Source: Pseudonocardia asaccharolytica DSM 44247 = NBRC 16224 (lineage in GTDB: Bacteria > Actinomycetota > Actinomycetes > Mycobacteriales > Pseudonocardiaceae). From it: a stretch of DNA of 64,000 nucleotides. Below the pieces are notes generated by a model. That model was not told where the DNA came from, made no database searches, and was given only the letters and a program-made list of their open reading frames with translations. A program made the position numbers and the translations under genes. The stretch spans positions 310,001 through 374,000 of the forward strand of contig NZ_AUII01000002.1 in NCBI RefSeq assembly GCF_000423625.1, read 5' to 3'. Positions 1 to 8,911 of this stretch are shown here, one piece after another (the first letter of the stretch is position 1; the number at the start of each line of letters is the position of its first letter).

Positions 1-471
1 GTGCACCTCGACGGCTGGTGCGCCGACTCGGCGATCAGCTTCGTCGTCGGCGGCAACGGCGACGCCGCCAAGGTTGACCTCGCCCTCATCGACGCGACCG
101 AGCGGGCGCTGCAGGCAGGTATCGATGCCGCCCGTCCCGGGCGGCGGCTCGGCGACGTCGGAGCCGCGATCTCCGCCGTCGCGCGAGGTGCCGGGTTCGG
201 CATGCTGGCCGGTCACGGTGGGCACGGCATCGGCCGGGCCATGCACGAGGCGCCTCACGTACCCAACGAGGGCTGCCCGGGACACGGCCTGCTGCTGCGT
301 CCGGGCCTGACCTTCGCCATCGAGCCGATGCTCATCGCCGGCGGTGTCGACGACTATCGGCACGACCCCGACGGCTGGACGCTGCGGACCGCGGACGGCA
401 GCCGGGCCGCGCACGCCGAGCACACGATCGGGATCGCCGAGGACGGGCCGCGGGTCCTGACCGCGCCCTGA
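1..471 (+). CDS. map: Type I methionine aminopeptidase (3' part)
   Basis: Removes the initiator methionine from nascent proteins in the cytoplasm. The visible 156 codons are the C-terminal catalytic half. They begin at the HLDGW..ADSA segment carrying the first metal-binding aspartates of the pita-bread fold. They continue through GHGGHGIGRAMHEAPHVPN (metal and substrate histidines), FAIEPML (metal glutamate) and HAEHTIGI (last metal glutamate). The first base of the window is a GTG that in this family encodes an internal valine, so the true start lies upstream and the gene is cut by the window edge. Family assignment is secure; which of the several actinobacterial paralogues it is cannot be told from this half. 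Confidence 0.9.
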   Translation: MHLDGWCADSAISFVVGGNGDAAKVDLALIDATERALQAGIDAARPGRRLGDVGAAISAVARGAGFGMLAGHGGHGIGRAMHEAPHVPNEGCPGHGLLLRPGLTFAIEPMLIAGGVDDYRHDPDGWTLRTADGSRAAHAEHTIGIAEDGPRVLTAP

Positions 472-478
472 GCCGCAG

Positions 479-779
479 GTCCTTGTCCTGGACGCGGCCA
501 AGGTCCGCGCCCTCTACGAGACCACCCTGTATCTGGACCCGGCCGAGGCCACCGCGGTCGCCGAACGCGTGCTGCACCGCGCGGGCGGGCAGAGCCTGGC
601 CCAGCTGCGCGCCGCGCTGCGCCGGGCGATCATCGCGGTCGACCCGGACGGGGCCGCGAACCGCCACCGCCGCGCCCGGCGTGACCGGCGGGTCGCCGTG
701 TCCCCCCGCGAGGACGGCATGGCCTCGCTGTGGGTGCTGCTGTCCGCCCCGGACGCAGACGACGGCCCACCCCGCTTTC
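479..779 (+). pseudogene. DUF222 / 13E12-type HNH protein relic
   Basis: In the frame passing through base 569 the translation resembles the middle of DUF222 (the domain that precedes the HNH nuclease domain in 13E12-repeat proteins). It shows LDAAKVRALYE, LDPAEATAVAERVL, LAQLRAALRRAIIAVDPDGA, then RRDRRVAVSPREDGMASLWVLLSAPDA. No start codon is available at its left end, the domain is missing its N-terminus, and the HNH part never appears; the frame simply runs into the promoter of the next gene. It is best read as a decayed fragment. This relic fills the 450-base gap between the aminopeptidase and ligase genes; nothing else is evident there. Confidence 0.6.
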
Positions 780-926
780 TGACCACCGAAAGGGGCACGA
801 CGGGAGCGGCGGGGCCGGGAAGGCGCGACGCCCCGGGGGAGTCGCACAACCCAGTGCCGCCTTGCGCGGCTCCCGAGGGCCTACTGGCCCTCGAACCGGG
901 ACGCTCCGTCCGGCAGGATGCGGAGC

Positions 927-2540
927 ATGTCGGACGTCATCCCGTTCAGCAGCCACACCGCCGAGGCGATCGCCACGGCCCGCCAGCATTCGGTGGGCGA
1001 TCTGTTGCGCCGTACCGCGCTGCGCTATCCGGACAAGCTGGCGGTGGTGGCTGGCGAGCGGCGGATGAGCTTCGCCGAGTTCGACGCCGCGGTCAACCGG
1101 GCCGCGCACGCGCTGAGCGCGCGCGGGCTGGGCAAGGGCGACCGGCTGGCGCTGCTGAGCCACAACAGCTGGCAGTTCGCGGTGCTGGCCTTCGCCACGG
1201 CCAAGCTGGGTGTGGTGCTGGTGCCGGTGAACTTCATGCTGGGCGCCGAGGAGATCGCCTACATCCTGACCCACTCCGGGGCCTCGGGAATCGTCACCGA
1301 GGACGCGCTGGCCCCGACCGCGGCCAAGGCGCTGGCCTCGGCCGGGCTGGCCGGCGGGGTGCGGGGCTGGATCGGGCTGTCCGGATCGGCGACGCCGGCC
1401 GCGGGCTGGGAGGACGTGGATGACTGGATCGACGGCCCCGGCGAGGCCGGCGAGCCGGGGGTGGCGGTCGGCGACGACGATCCGCTGCGACTGATGTACA
1501 CCTCCGGCACCGAGTCGCGGCCCAAGGGGGTGATGCTGTCCAGTCGCTCGCTCATCGGCCAGTACGTGAGCTGCACGATCGACGGCGGGATGAGCGGCGA
1601 CGACGTCGAGGTGCATTCGCTGCCGATGTATCACTGCGCGCAGCTGGACTGCTTCTTCTCCGTCGACGTCTACCTGGGCGCGACCAGCGTCATCCTGCCC
1701 GGACCCGACCCGGCCACGCTGCTGGCGACCATCGAGCGCGAGCAGGTCACCAAGCTGTTCTGCCCGCCGACGGTGTGGATCTCGCTGCTGCGTCACCCCG
1801 ACTTCGACCGCCGCGACCTGTCCAGCCTGCGCAAGGGCTACTACGGGGCCTCGCCGATGCCGGTGGAGGTGCTGCGCGAGATGCGGCAGCGGCTGCCGGA
1901 GGTGGCGCTGTGGAACTTCTACGGGCAGACCGAGATGGCACCGCTGGCCACGATCCTGCGCCCGCACGAGCAGCTGTCGTACGCCGGGTCAGCGGGCCGG
2001 GCGGCGCTCAACGTCGAGACCCGGCTGGTCGACGACGAGGACAACCCGGTGCCGCCGGGGGAGGTCGGGGAGATCGTGCACCGGTCCCCGCACGCCGCGC
2101 TGGGCTACTACAACGACGAGGCCAAGACGGCCGCGGCGTTCCGGGGTGGCTGGTTCCACTCCGGCGATCTGGGGGTCATGACCGCGGACGGCTACCTCTC
2201 GGTGGTCGACCGGAAGAAGGACATGATCAAGACCGGGGGGGAGAACGTCGCCAGCCGCGAGGTCGAGGAGGCGCTCTACCTGTTGGAGGGGGTGGCCGAG
2301 GTCGCGGTGTTCGGGATCCCCCACCCGCACTGGATCGAGGCGGTGACCGCGGTGGTGGTGCCGAAGCCGGGGGCCGGGCTGTCCGTCGAGCGGGTCCACG
2401 CGCACGCCCGCGAGCACCTGGCCGGCTACAAGCGGCCCAAGTACGTGGTGCTCGTCGACGCGCTGCCGAAGAACCCCAGCGGCAAGATCCTCAAGCGGGA
2501 CCTGCGGGCCCAGCACGCCGACCTCGCCGCGGACCGCTGA
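927..2540 (+). CDS. AMP-dependent acyl-CoA synthetase/ligase
   Basis: Activates a carboxylic acid with ATP and CoA to an acyl-CoA in the cytoplasm. The 537-aa protein has the ANL-superfamily order: large N-terminal domain with the P-loop-like YTSGTESRPKGVML, then NFYGQTEMAP, the hinge FHSGDLG..DRKKDMIKTGGENV, and a small C-terminal domain with the catalytic lysine in PKNPSGKILKRDLR. ATG 927 is preferred to ATG 918: a CAGGAT sequence ends 7 bases before it, which could be a leaderless -10 or a weak ribosome site. The gene runs convergently into the monooxygenase regulator, 9 bases apart. It may activate an acid produced by the neighbouring pathway; the substrate cannot be read from sequence. 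Confidence 0.85.
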   Translation: MSDVIPFSSHTAEAIATARQHSVGDLLRRTALRYPDKLAVVAGERRMSFAEFDAAVNRAAHALSARGLGKGDRLALLSHNSWQFAVLAFATAKLGVVLVPVNFMLGAEEIAYILTHSGASGIVTEDALAPTAAKALASAGLAGGVRGWIGLSGSATPAAGWEDVDDWIDGPGEAGEPGVAVGDDDPLRLMYTSGTESRPKGVMLSSRSLIGQYVSCTIDGGMSGDDVEVHSLPMYHCAQLDCFFSVDVYLGATSVILPGPDPATLLATIEREQVTKLFCPPTVWISLLRHPDFDRRDLSSLRKGYYGASPMPVEVLREMRQRLPEVALWNFYGQTEMAPLATILRPHEQLSYAGSAGRAALNVETRLVDDEDNPVPPGEVGEIVHRSPHAALGYYNDEAKTAAAFRGGWFHSGDLGVMTADGYLSVVDRKKDMIKTGGENVASREVEEALYLLEGVAEVAVFGIPHPHWIEAVTAVVVPKPGAGLSVERVHAHAREHLAGYKRPKYVVLVDALPKNPSGKILKRDLRAQHADLAADR

Positions 2541-2549
2541 CCGGCCGGT

Positions 2550-4340
2550 CTATTCCTCGCACAGGTCGATGCCGTAGCGACGGATCTTCCGGTAGATCGT
2601 TGCCCGGGAGATCTGCAATGTCCGTGCGGCGTCGGCCTTGTCTCCGTCGGCCGCGCGGAGGCTGTTGATGATCGCGTCCCGTTCGAGCGACTCGAGCGGG
2701 GTGAGCAGCCTGCGGGCGACGGCCCGGCACCGCGGTGGGAGATCCTCGGGCTCGATCATGCCGCCCTGGCAGCGTCTGGCCGCGGTGGTGAGGGCGCCGA
2801 GCAGTTCGGCGACGTTCCCGGGCCACCGCCCCCGCAGCAGAATGTTGCGGGCCTGCGAGGAGCAGCGAAGGACGCCGCGCGGGCGGATCCGGCGGAGCAG
2901 CGCGCCGATGATCTCGTTGAGATCGTGGGTGCGTTGCCGCAGCGGCGGAACGGTCACCTCCCGGTGGAGCAGATCACGCAGCGGGTCCGGGAGCTGCGGC
3001 GTCTGGGCGGTGACGATCAGGCGCGGCGGCGCGTCGGGTCGGCCCGTCAACACGCTGCGCAGGAGGGCCGCCAGCGGCGGGGCCGACGTTTCGGGCAGCC
3101 GTTCGAGACGAGGCAGGATGACGGTTTCCCCGTCCGAGCCGAGGGCCTCGGCGACCGCGGAGAACCATTCGGTCGTCGTCGCGGCCTCGGTGTCGAAGAT
3201 CCGAGTGAAGCTGCCCGGCCGGTGCAGGTGGTGGACGGCCTTGGCCAGGCTGAGCTTCCCCACCCCCGCCTCGCCGGTGAGCAGCAGCGGCTCCCCGGAG
3301 GCATGGGCCTCGATGACGTCCTCGCAGCATTTCCGCCACGCGGGGCTGGAGCCGGCGAGCCCCGACAGGACGAGGCTGCGCGAGCGGCGGCGCGGCGCGA
3401 GACCGATCACGGGCGCGATGAGGTCGACGGCCAGCACGCAGCCGGCGAGACGTCCCCCGCCGGTCCGGGCGGGAGTGCAGTCGACGTGAACCTCGGTACC
3501 GTCGCTGAGCTCGGCGCTCAGCCGCTGCGGCCGGCCGCTGGCGATGGCCTCGGCCGCCTGGTCGAGCAACCGGGTCTGGTCGTCGACGCTCAGCATGGTG
3601 CGGGCGGCCTGGTTCATCATCATGACGTCGTTGTTCGTGGCGAGAACCGGGCGATCGGTGTGTTGGCAGACCGTCGTGTAGTGGCGCAACAGGGCCAGCT
3701 CGCGCCGCCCGGAGGCGACCAGTAGCGCGTCCTCGATCTGGTACGCGGTGTTCGTCGCGAGCGTGCGGAGCATGACCGACGCGTCGGGGTTCCAGCAGGT
3801 CAGGTCGAGGACCCCGACCGTGGTTCGGGTGATCGGGTGGTGGATCGGCGCTCCGAAGCAGGCCAGCTGGTCGAGCCCCGCCGCGAAATGCTCGGTGCCG
3901 AAGACGCCGAGCGCCGTGTTCTGGGTGAGCGCGGTGCCGATACCGTTGGTCCCGACGTCCTGCTCGGCGTAGCTGAAACCGGGCGCGAGGCTGACCGAGT
4001 CGAGATGCCGCTCGAGGACGGCGTCGTCGACCGACCGGCTCAGCACCACCCCGGCGGGGTCGGTCAGGATGATGCTGACCGGTTCGTCGGCCAGCAGGTC
4101 ACGCAGGTGCTCGAGGATCGGCGTGGCGCTCTGGACCAGCGGCATCTCCAGGTTGGGGCTTCCGGCGTACCGCACCGCGACCCGGTCCGCGGCCACGCTC
4201 GACGCCATCGACCGCCGCCAGGACTCCAGGATCGAGGCGCGCACCGCGGCGGTGTCGACATCGTCCAGCGCGAGGAATCCCTCGCGCGCCGCCGCGACCA
4301 GCCGCTGCGGCCCTGCGTGGTGAGGTCGGGGATGCGACAT
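2550..4340 (-). CDS. GAF/AAA/FIS transcriptional activator of the prm operon
   Basis: Probable activator of the divergent monooxygenase operon, in the AcoR/MimR-like class found beside such operons. The 596-aa protein has an N-terminal ILESWRRS segment, a GAF-type sensor (about residues 75-200, with GTNGIGTAL), a PAS-like middle, an AAA module and a C-terminal FIS helix-turn-helix (KADAARTLQISRATIYRKIRRY). The AAA module keeps Walker A (TGEAGVGK), but the Walker B position reads ILPRLERLP without the acidic pair, and no GAFTGA loop is visible. Sigma-54 activation is therefore unlikely, as expected in Actinomycetota. The start at 4340 is chosen for GGAGAG three bases upstream; an in-frame ATG at 4382 lacks one. 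The direct effector is unknown. Confidence 0.85.
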   Translation of the reverse strand: MSHPRPHHAGPQRLVAAAREGFLALDDVDTAAVRASILESWRRSMASSVAADRVAVRYAGSPNLEMPLVQSATPILEHLRDLLADEPVSIILTDPAGVVLSRSVDDAVLERHLDSVSLAPGFSYAEQDVGTNGIGTALTQNTALGVFGTEHFAAGLDQLACFGAPIHHPITRTTVGVLDLTCWNPDASVMLRTLATNTAYQIEDALLVASGRRELALLRHYTTVCQHTDRPVLATNNDVMMMNQAARTMLSVDDQTRLLDQAAEAIASGRPQRLSAELSDGTEVHVDCTPARTGGGRLAGCVLAVDLIAPVIGLAPRRRSRSLVLSGLAGSSPAWRKCCEDVIEAHASGEPLLLTGEAGVGKLSLAKAVHHLHRPGSFTRIFDTEAATTTEWFSAVAEALGSDGETVILPRLERLPETSAPPLAALLRSVLTGRPDAPPRLIVTAQTPQLPDPLRDLLHREVTVPPLRQRTHDLNEIIGALLRRIRPRGVLRCSSQARNILLRGRWPGNVAELLGALTTAARRCQGGMIEPEDLPPRCRAVARRLLTPLESLERDAIINSLRAADGDKADAARTLQISRATIYRKIRRYGIDLCEE

Positions 4341-4433
4341 CGCTCTCCTACCGGGTCGGTTGCCGCGACCAGTCTGGGCCACGCCCGCCGCGGGTGTCTC
4401 GCCTCGGACCTGCGGTTCTCAGCTTTGAGACGG

Positions 4434-4531
4434 TCGGTGTTGCCGAACTCATGTGTGATTGCTGGCACCGAACGGTGGGCAACAGCGGACATCCGAGCCG
4501 CTGGATGTCAGACGCGGCCCTTCGCACCGAA
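4434..4531 (+). promoter_or_regulatory. Candidate operator sites in the divergent prm promoter
   Basis: The 220 bases between the regulator start (4340) and prmA (4561) contain TCGGTG at 4434-4439. An almost perfect palindrome CACCGAACGGTG follows at 4466-4477, and CACCGAA recurs at 4525-4531. A separate short inverted repeat TCTCA-GCTT-TGAGA lies near 4418-4431. Repeated CACCGA/TCGGTG half-sites in a divergent promoter are what a dimeric activator would use. Binding by the adjacent regulator is inference only. Confidence 0.35.
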
Positions 4532-4560
4532 TCCCTTACACCCGACGCAGGAGGTCTGGC

Positions 4561-6204
4561 GTGAGCCGGCAAAGCATGAGCAAGGCCCACAAGAAGATCA
4601 CGGAGCTGTCCTGGGAGCCCACGTTCGCGACGCCCGCGAAGCGTTTCGGCACGGACTACACGTTCGACAAGGCCCCGAAGAAGGACCCGCTGAAGCAGAT
4701 CCTTCGGTCGTACTTCCCGATGGAGGAAGAAAAGGACAACCGCGTCTTCGGCGCGATGGACGGTGCCATCCGGGGCAATATGTTCCGGCAGGTCCAGGAG
4801 CGCTGGATGGAGTGGCAGAAGCTGTTCCTGTCGATCATCCCGTTCCCGGAGATCTCGGCGGCCCGGGCCATGCCGATGGCTATCGACGCGGTGCCCAACC
4901 CGGAGATTCACAACGGGCTCGCGGTCCAGATGATCGACGAGGTTCGGCACAGCACGATCCAGATGAACCTCAAGCGCCTCTACATGAACCACTACATCGA
5001 CCCGGCCGGGTTCGATATGACCGAGAAGGCGTTCGCGAACAACTACGCGGGCACCATCGGCCGGCAGTTCGGCGAGGGGTTCATCACCGGGGACGCGATC
5101 ACGGCGGCGAACATCTACCTCACGGTGGTGGCCGAGACGGCATTCACCAACACCCTGTTCGTCGCCATGCCCAGCGAGGCTGCGGCCAATGGTGACTACC
5201 TGCTGCCGACGGTGTTCCACTCGGTGCAGTCCGACGAGTCCCGCCACATCAGCAACGGTTACTCGATCCTGCTGATGGCGCTCGCCGACGAGGACAACCG
5301 CAAGCTGCTCGAGCGCGACCTGCGTTACGCCTGGTGGAACAACCACTGCGTGGTCGACGCCGCGATCGGCACGTTCATCGAGTACGGCAGCAAGGACCGC
5401 CGCAAGGACCGGGACAGCTACGCCGAGATGTGGCAGCGGTGGATCTACGACGACTACTACCGCAGCTACCTCATCCCGCTGGAGAAGTACGGCCTGGTCA
5501 TCCCGCACGACCTGGTCGAGAGGGCCTGGGAGCGGATCAACCACGGGTTCTACGTGCACCGGGTGGCCCAGTTCTTCGCCACCGGATGGCCGGTCAACTA
5601 CTGGCGCATCGACCCGATGACCGACGACGACTTCGAGTGGTTCGAGCACAAGTACCCGGGCTGGTACAACCAGTTCGGCAAGTGGTGGGAGGCCTACGCG
5701 CGGCTGAGCAAGCCCAACGGGCACAAGCCGATCGCGTTCGAGGAGGTCGGCTACCAGTACCCGCACCGCTGCTGGACCTGCATGGTGCCCTGCCTCATCC
5801 GCGAGGACATGGTCACCGACAAGGTCGACGACCAGTGGCGCACCTACTGCTCGGAGACCTGCCACTGGACCGACACCGTGGCGTTCCGGCCCGAGTACGA
5901 GGGCCGGGCGACCCCGAACATGGGTCGGCTCACCGGTAAGCGCGAATGGGAGACGCTGCACCACGGCCAGGACCTCGCCGACATCGTCAAGGAGCTGGGC
6001 TACGTCCGGGACGACGGCAACACCCTCATCCCGCAGCCGCACCTGGACCTCGACGACCCGAAGAAGCTCTGGACCCTGGACAACCTGCGGGGCATCGAGT
6101 TCTCCAGCCCGAACGTGCTGCTGAACCAGATGTCCGACGAGGAGCGCGAGGCGCACGTCGCGGCCTACAAAGCCAACCCGAACGTGACCCCCTCGGTCGC
6201 CTGA
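4561..6204 (+). CDS. prmA: Propane 2-monooxygenase, hydroxylase large subunit
   Basis: Catalytic alpha subunit of a soluble di-iron monooxygenase that inserts oxygen into propane or a similar small substrate such as acetone or phenol. It is 547 aa, close to the family's length. Di-iron ligand motifs are visible as DEVRH (E127, H130) and DESRH (E226, H229). A cysteine-rich patch (CWTCMVPC...CSETCHW) lies in the C-terminal third. GTG 4561 is taken as start because AGGAGG sits six bases upstream; ATG 4576 is the alternative. It is first in an operon with reductase, small subunit and coupling protein in the order A-B-C-D, which matches prm/mim operons and not toluene or methane monooxygenases. 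Substrate range cannot be fixed from sequence. Confidence 0.9.
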   Translation: MSRQSMSKAHKKITELSWEPTFATPAKRFGTDYTFDKAPKKDPLKQILRSYFPMEEEKDNRVFGAMDGAIRGNMFRQVQERWMEWQKLFLSIIPFPEISAARAMPMAIDAVPNPEIHNGLAVQMIDEVRHSTIQMNLKRLYMNHYIDPAGFDMTEKAFANNYAGTIGRQFGEGFITGDAITAANIYLTVVAETAFTNTLFVAMPSEAAANGDYLLPTVFHSVQSDESRHISNGYSILLMALADEDNRKLLERDLRYAWWNNHCVVDAAIGTFIEYGSKDRRKDRDSYAEMWQRWIYDDYYRSYLIPLEKYGLVIPHDLVERAWERINHGFYVHRVAQFFATGWPVNYWRIDPMTDDDFEWFEHKYPGWYNQFGKWWEAYARLSKPNGHKPIAFEEVGYQYPHRCWTCMVPCLIREDMVTDKVDDQWRTYCSETCHWTDTVAFRPEYEGRATPNMGRLTGKREWETLHHGQDLADIVKELGYVRDDGNTLIPQPHLDLDDPKKLWTLDNLRGIEFSSPNVLLNQMSDEEREAHVAAYKANPNVTPSVA

Positions 6205-6211
6205 TCCTCGT

Positions 6212-6270
6212 GGGAGGTGGTCGGCCGGCACGTCGCAGGGTACCTCGCGGCTGCCGGCCGGCCACCACCC
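6212..6270 (+). terminator. Large hairpin between prmA and prmB
   Basis: The prmA-prmB gap holds a long imperfect stem. GGAGGTGGTCGGCCGGCA (6213-6230) faces TGCCGGCCGGCCACCACC (6252-6269), with a small bulge and an inner CAGGGTACCTC. There is no T-run. It may be an attenuator or an mRNA-stabilising stem that keeps hydroxylase transcript above reductase transcript. Confidence 0.5.
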
Positions 6271-6297
6271 ATCACGCACGGTGAGGAGTGCGTTCCG

Positions 6298-7350
6298 ATG
6301 AGCGACAAACACACCATCCGGTTCGAGCCGGTCGGGATCGAGATCGAGGCGGCGGAGGACGAGACCGTCCTCGACGCCGCGTTCCGTCAGGGGATTTCGC
6401 TGATGCACGGGTGCCGAGAGGGCCAGTGCTCGGCGTGCAAGGCCTTCGTGCTGGACGGCGACGTCCAGATGGGCCGCTACTCGACGTTCGCGCTCGCGGA
6501 CTACGAGAGCGACGAGGGCTACGTGCTGATGTGCCGGGCACACGCGTTCAGCGACCTGGAGATCGAGCTCGAGAACTTCGACGAAGACATGATCCGCTCG
6601 GGCCTGCCGGTGGTCACCACCCAGGCGAGGATCGCGGAGATCTCAGACCTCAGCCACGACATCTCCTATGTCCGGCTGGCGTTGGAGGACGCATCGGGCT
6701 TCCGGTTCCACCCCGGCCAGTACATCGACGTCTCGGTACCGGGGACAGACGAGCGGCGCTCGTTCTCCATGGCCTGCGCATCGCCGGGCGACGGCGCGCT
6801 GGAGTTCATCATCAAGCGCTACCCCGGCGGGCTGTTCTCCGAGAAGCTCGCGGGCGAGCTGGCCGTCGGCGACCCGCTGATGCTCACCGGTCCGTACGGC
6901 GCGTTCACCCTGCGGGTGGCGTCGGACCGTCGGCTGGTCTTCGCCGCCGGGGGCGCCGGCATGTCGGCGCTGCTGGCCCTGCTGCGCCAGATGGCCGCCA
7001 GCGGCAGCGACCGCGAGGTCGTCTACTACTACGGCGCCCGGACCGAGCGTGACCTGATTATGAACGACGAGATCGCCGCACTCGTCGAGCGGCTGCCCAA
7101 CTTCACGTTCGTTCCGTGCCTTTCGGAGAGCTGGCCGGACGACTGGCCGGCGGCACATCCCGGCGGTGCCACCGGCCTGGTCACCAAGGTCCTCGCGGAC
7201 CGTGAGCCGGACCTGGCCGAATGCGACGTCTACCTGTGCGGTCCGCCGCCGATGATCGACGCCGCCTTGCCGCTGCTGGACAGCCTCGGGGTGCCCAAGG
7301 ACCAGGTCTTCTACGACAAGTTCACGATCACCGCGGCCGCCGCCGAATAG
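6298..7350 (+). CDS. prmB: Propane monooxygenase reductase component
   Basis: Passes electrons from NADH through FAD and a 2Fe-2S centre to the hydroxylase. The 350-aa protein starts with a plant-type ferredoxin domain: cysteines C39, C44 and C47 in HGCREGQCSACK, and a fourth in YVLMCRAH. A ferredoxin-NADP reductase-like FAD domain (HPGQYIDVSVPG, RRSFSMACAS) and an NAD domain (FAAGGAGMSALLALL, CGPPPMIDAA) follow. GAGGAG lies upstream of ATG 6298. The gene follows prmA after a hairpin-containing gap and precedes the small subunit. Confidence 0.92.
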   Translation: MSDKHTIRFEPVGIEIEAAEDETVLDAAFRQGISLMHGCREGQCSACKAFVLDGDVQMGRYSTFALADYESDEGYVLMCRAHAFSDLEIELENFDEDMIRSGLPVVTTQARIAEISDLSHDISYVRLALEDASGFRFHPGQYIDVSVPGTDERRSFSMACASPGDGALEFIIKRYPGGLFSEKLAGELAVGDPLMLTGPYGAFTLRVASDRRLVFAAGGAGMSALLALLRQMAASGSDREVVYYYGARTERDLIMNDEIAALVERLPNFTFVPCLSESWPDDWPAAHPGGATGLVTKVLADREPDLAECDVYLCGPPPMIDAALPLLDSLGVPKDQVFYDKFTITAAAAE

Positions 7351-7386
7351 CCCGGTTTCCACGACCGACCTTGAGAGGAGAGCTCG

Positions 7387-8487
7387 ATGGCGAGCCCCAC
7401 CACAGAGCGCAGCTTCCCGAAGCCCGAATTCACGGGTGCCGAGGCTGGACTGCTCGAGTTCCCGAGCTCGAAGAGTCGTACCTATAACTACTTCAAGCCC
7501 GCCAAGCTGCGTTCCACGATGTATGAGGACGTCACCGTCGACGTTCAGCCCGACCCCGACCGGCACCTCACCCAGGGGTGGATCTACGGATTCGGTGACG
7601 GACCCGGCGGCTATCCGAAGGAATGGACCGCACTTCGGTCGACAGACTGGCACACGTTCCTCGACCCGAACGAGGAATGGGAGCAGACGATCCTGCGCAA
7701 CAACGCCAACGTTGTGCGTCAGATCCAGCTGAACCTGAACAATGCCAAGAAGGCGGGCGCCTACAAGAACTGGTCGACGAGCTGGACCAGGTTCGTCGAG
7801 AAGCACCTCGGCGCGTGGATGCACGCCGAGCACGGGCTGGGCATGCACGTGTTCCTGTCCGAGCAGCGGTCGGCGCCCACCAACATGATCAACAACGCCA
7901 TCGCGGTGAACAGCACCCATAAGCTGCGGTTCGCCCAGGACCTGGCGCTTTACAACCTCGACCTCTCCGAGTCCGACATCGACTTCGACGGCAAGATCCA
8001 CCGGCAGACCTGGCACGGCGACCCCGTGTGGCAGGGCGTGCGGGAGAACGTCGAGCGACTGACGGCCATCGGGGATTGGGCCGAGTCACTGTTCGCGGCC
8101 AACGTCATCTTCGAGTCCCTGGTGGGCGTGCTGTTCCGCAGCCATCTGGTGATGCAGGTCGCCGCCCGCAACGGTGACTACGTGACTCCGGCCCTCGTCG
8201 GCGCCGGTGAGAACGACTACGACCGCGACCAGCGCTACACCCGGGTGCTGTTCCGGATGCTCACTGCCGATGAGAACCACGGCGAGCACAACAAGGCGCT
8301 GCTCTCGGAATGGCTGTCGCGGTGGGTGCCGCTTTCCGTCCGCGCTGCCCATGAACTGCAGCCCATCTGGTCGCAGCCGCACGAGAAGGTGATGACCTTC
8401 GCCGACTCGTGGGCCGCCGCGGCCGACGGCTTCCGCACCTTCCTCGCCGACCTCGACCTGCCCGAGCCGAAGGAGTTGTCCCTGTGA
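7387..8487 (+). CDS. prmC: Propane monooxygenase, hydroxylase small subunit
   Basis: Beta subunit of the hydroxylase, structurally related to the alpha subunit but not catalytic. At 366 aa it has the family's usual length. It shows the ferritin-like helical core with [19 protein letters not shown] and [31 protein letters not shown] stands just before ATG 7387. Its stop overlaps the start of the coupling protein by four bases, so the two should be translated in step. Confidence 0.9.
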   Translation: MASPTTERSFPKPEFTGAEAGLLEFPSSKSRTYNYFKPAKLRSTMYEDVTVDVQPDPDRHLTQGWIYGFGDGPGGYPKEWTALRSTDWHTFLDPNEEWEQTILRNNANVVRQIQLNLNNAKKAGAYKNWSTSWTRFVEKHLGAWMHAEHGLGMHVFLSEQRSAPTNMINNAIAVNSTHKLRFAQDLALYNLDLSESDIDFDGKIHRQTWHGDPVWQGVRENVERLTAIGDWAESLFAANVIFESLVGVLFRSHLVMQVAARNGDYVTPALVGAGENDYDRDQRYTRVLFRMLTADENHGEHNKALLSEWLSRWVPLSVRAAHELQPIWSQPHEKVMTFADSWAAAADGFRTFLADLDLPEPKELSL

Positions 8488-8840
8488 CCAGCACCCAAAA
8501 GCCCCAGTTCGGCGCCGCCACCGCGTCGTCGAACATGTGCGGGGTCACCCTGATGAACAACCAGATCGGCTACATCGTCGCCGACATCCTGCGCGGCAAG
8601 GAGGGGGTCACGGTCGAGGAGTTCCCCTCGATGATCCGGGTCGACGCGAAGAACGTGCTGATCTTCGACTTCGACGAGATCACTGACATCGTGGGTTCGG
8701 AGTTCGACCAGACCGACTTCGAGGAGATCATGTCGACCCACTACGGGCGCATGGTGCACTTCGACGACCGCACGATGCTCTTCGCCAATCCCGAGGACGC
8801 CGCCGAGTACATCGACTTCGATCTCCGGCCGGTCGACTGA
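8484..8840 (+). CDS. prmD: Propane monooxygenase coupling/effector protein
   Basis: Small MmoB/DmpM-type regulatory subunit, without cofactors, that tunes electron delivery and substrate access in the hydroxylase. It has 118 aa from GTG 8484, which overlaps the prmC stop (GTGA); AAGGAG lies about eight bases upstream. The fold's conserved surroundings are seen in [29 protein letters not shown] and [14 protein letters not shown] perfect 12-bp hairpin follows its stop codon. Confidence 0.9.
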   Translation: MTSTQKPQFGAATASSNMCGVTLMNNQIGYIVADILRGKEGVTVEEFPSMIRVDAKNVLIFDFDEITDIVGSEFDQTDFEEIMSTHYGRMVHFDDRTMLFANPEDAAEYIDFDLRPVD

Positions 8841-8844
8841 GTCG

Positions 8845-8877
8845 TCGGGGCCGACCTGTGGTGCGGGTCGGCCCCGA
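8845..8877 (+). terminator. Perfect 12-bp hairpin after prmD
   Basis: TCGGGGCCGACC (8845-8856) pairs exactly with GGTCGGCCCCGA (8866-8877) around a 9-base loop. It lies four bases after the prmD stop and before the amidohydrolase gene. There is no T-run after it. It could partially terminate transcription or protect prmABCD mRNA, setting lower expression of the downstream accessory genes. Confidence 0.6.
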
Positions 8878-8911
8878 ATCCCACATACACGCAGAAACCG
8901 AGGGTAGCGAC

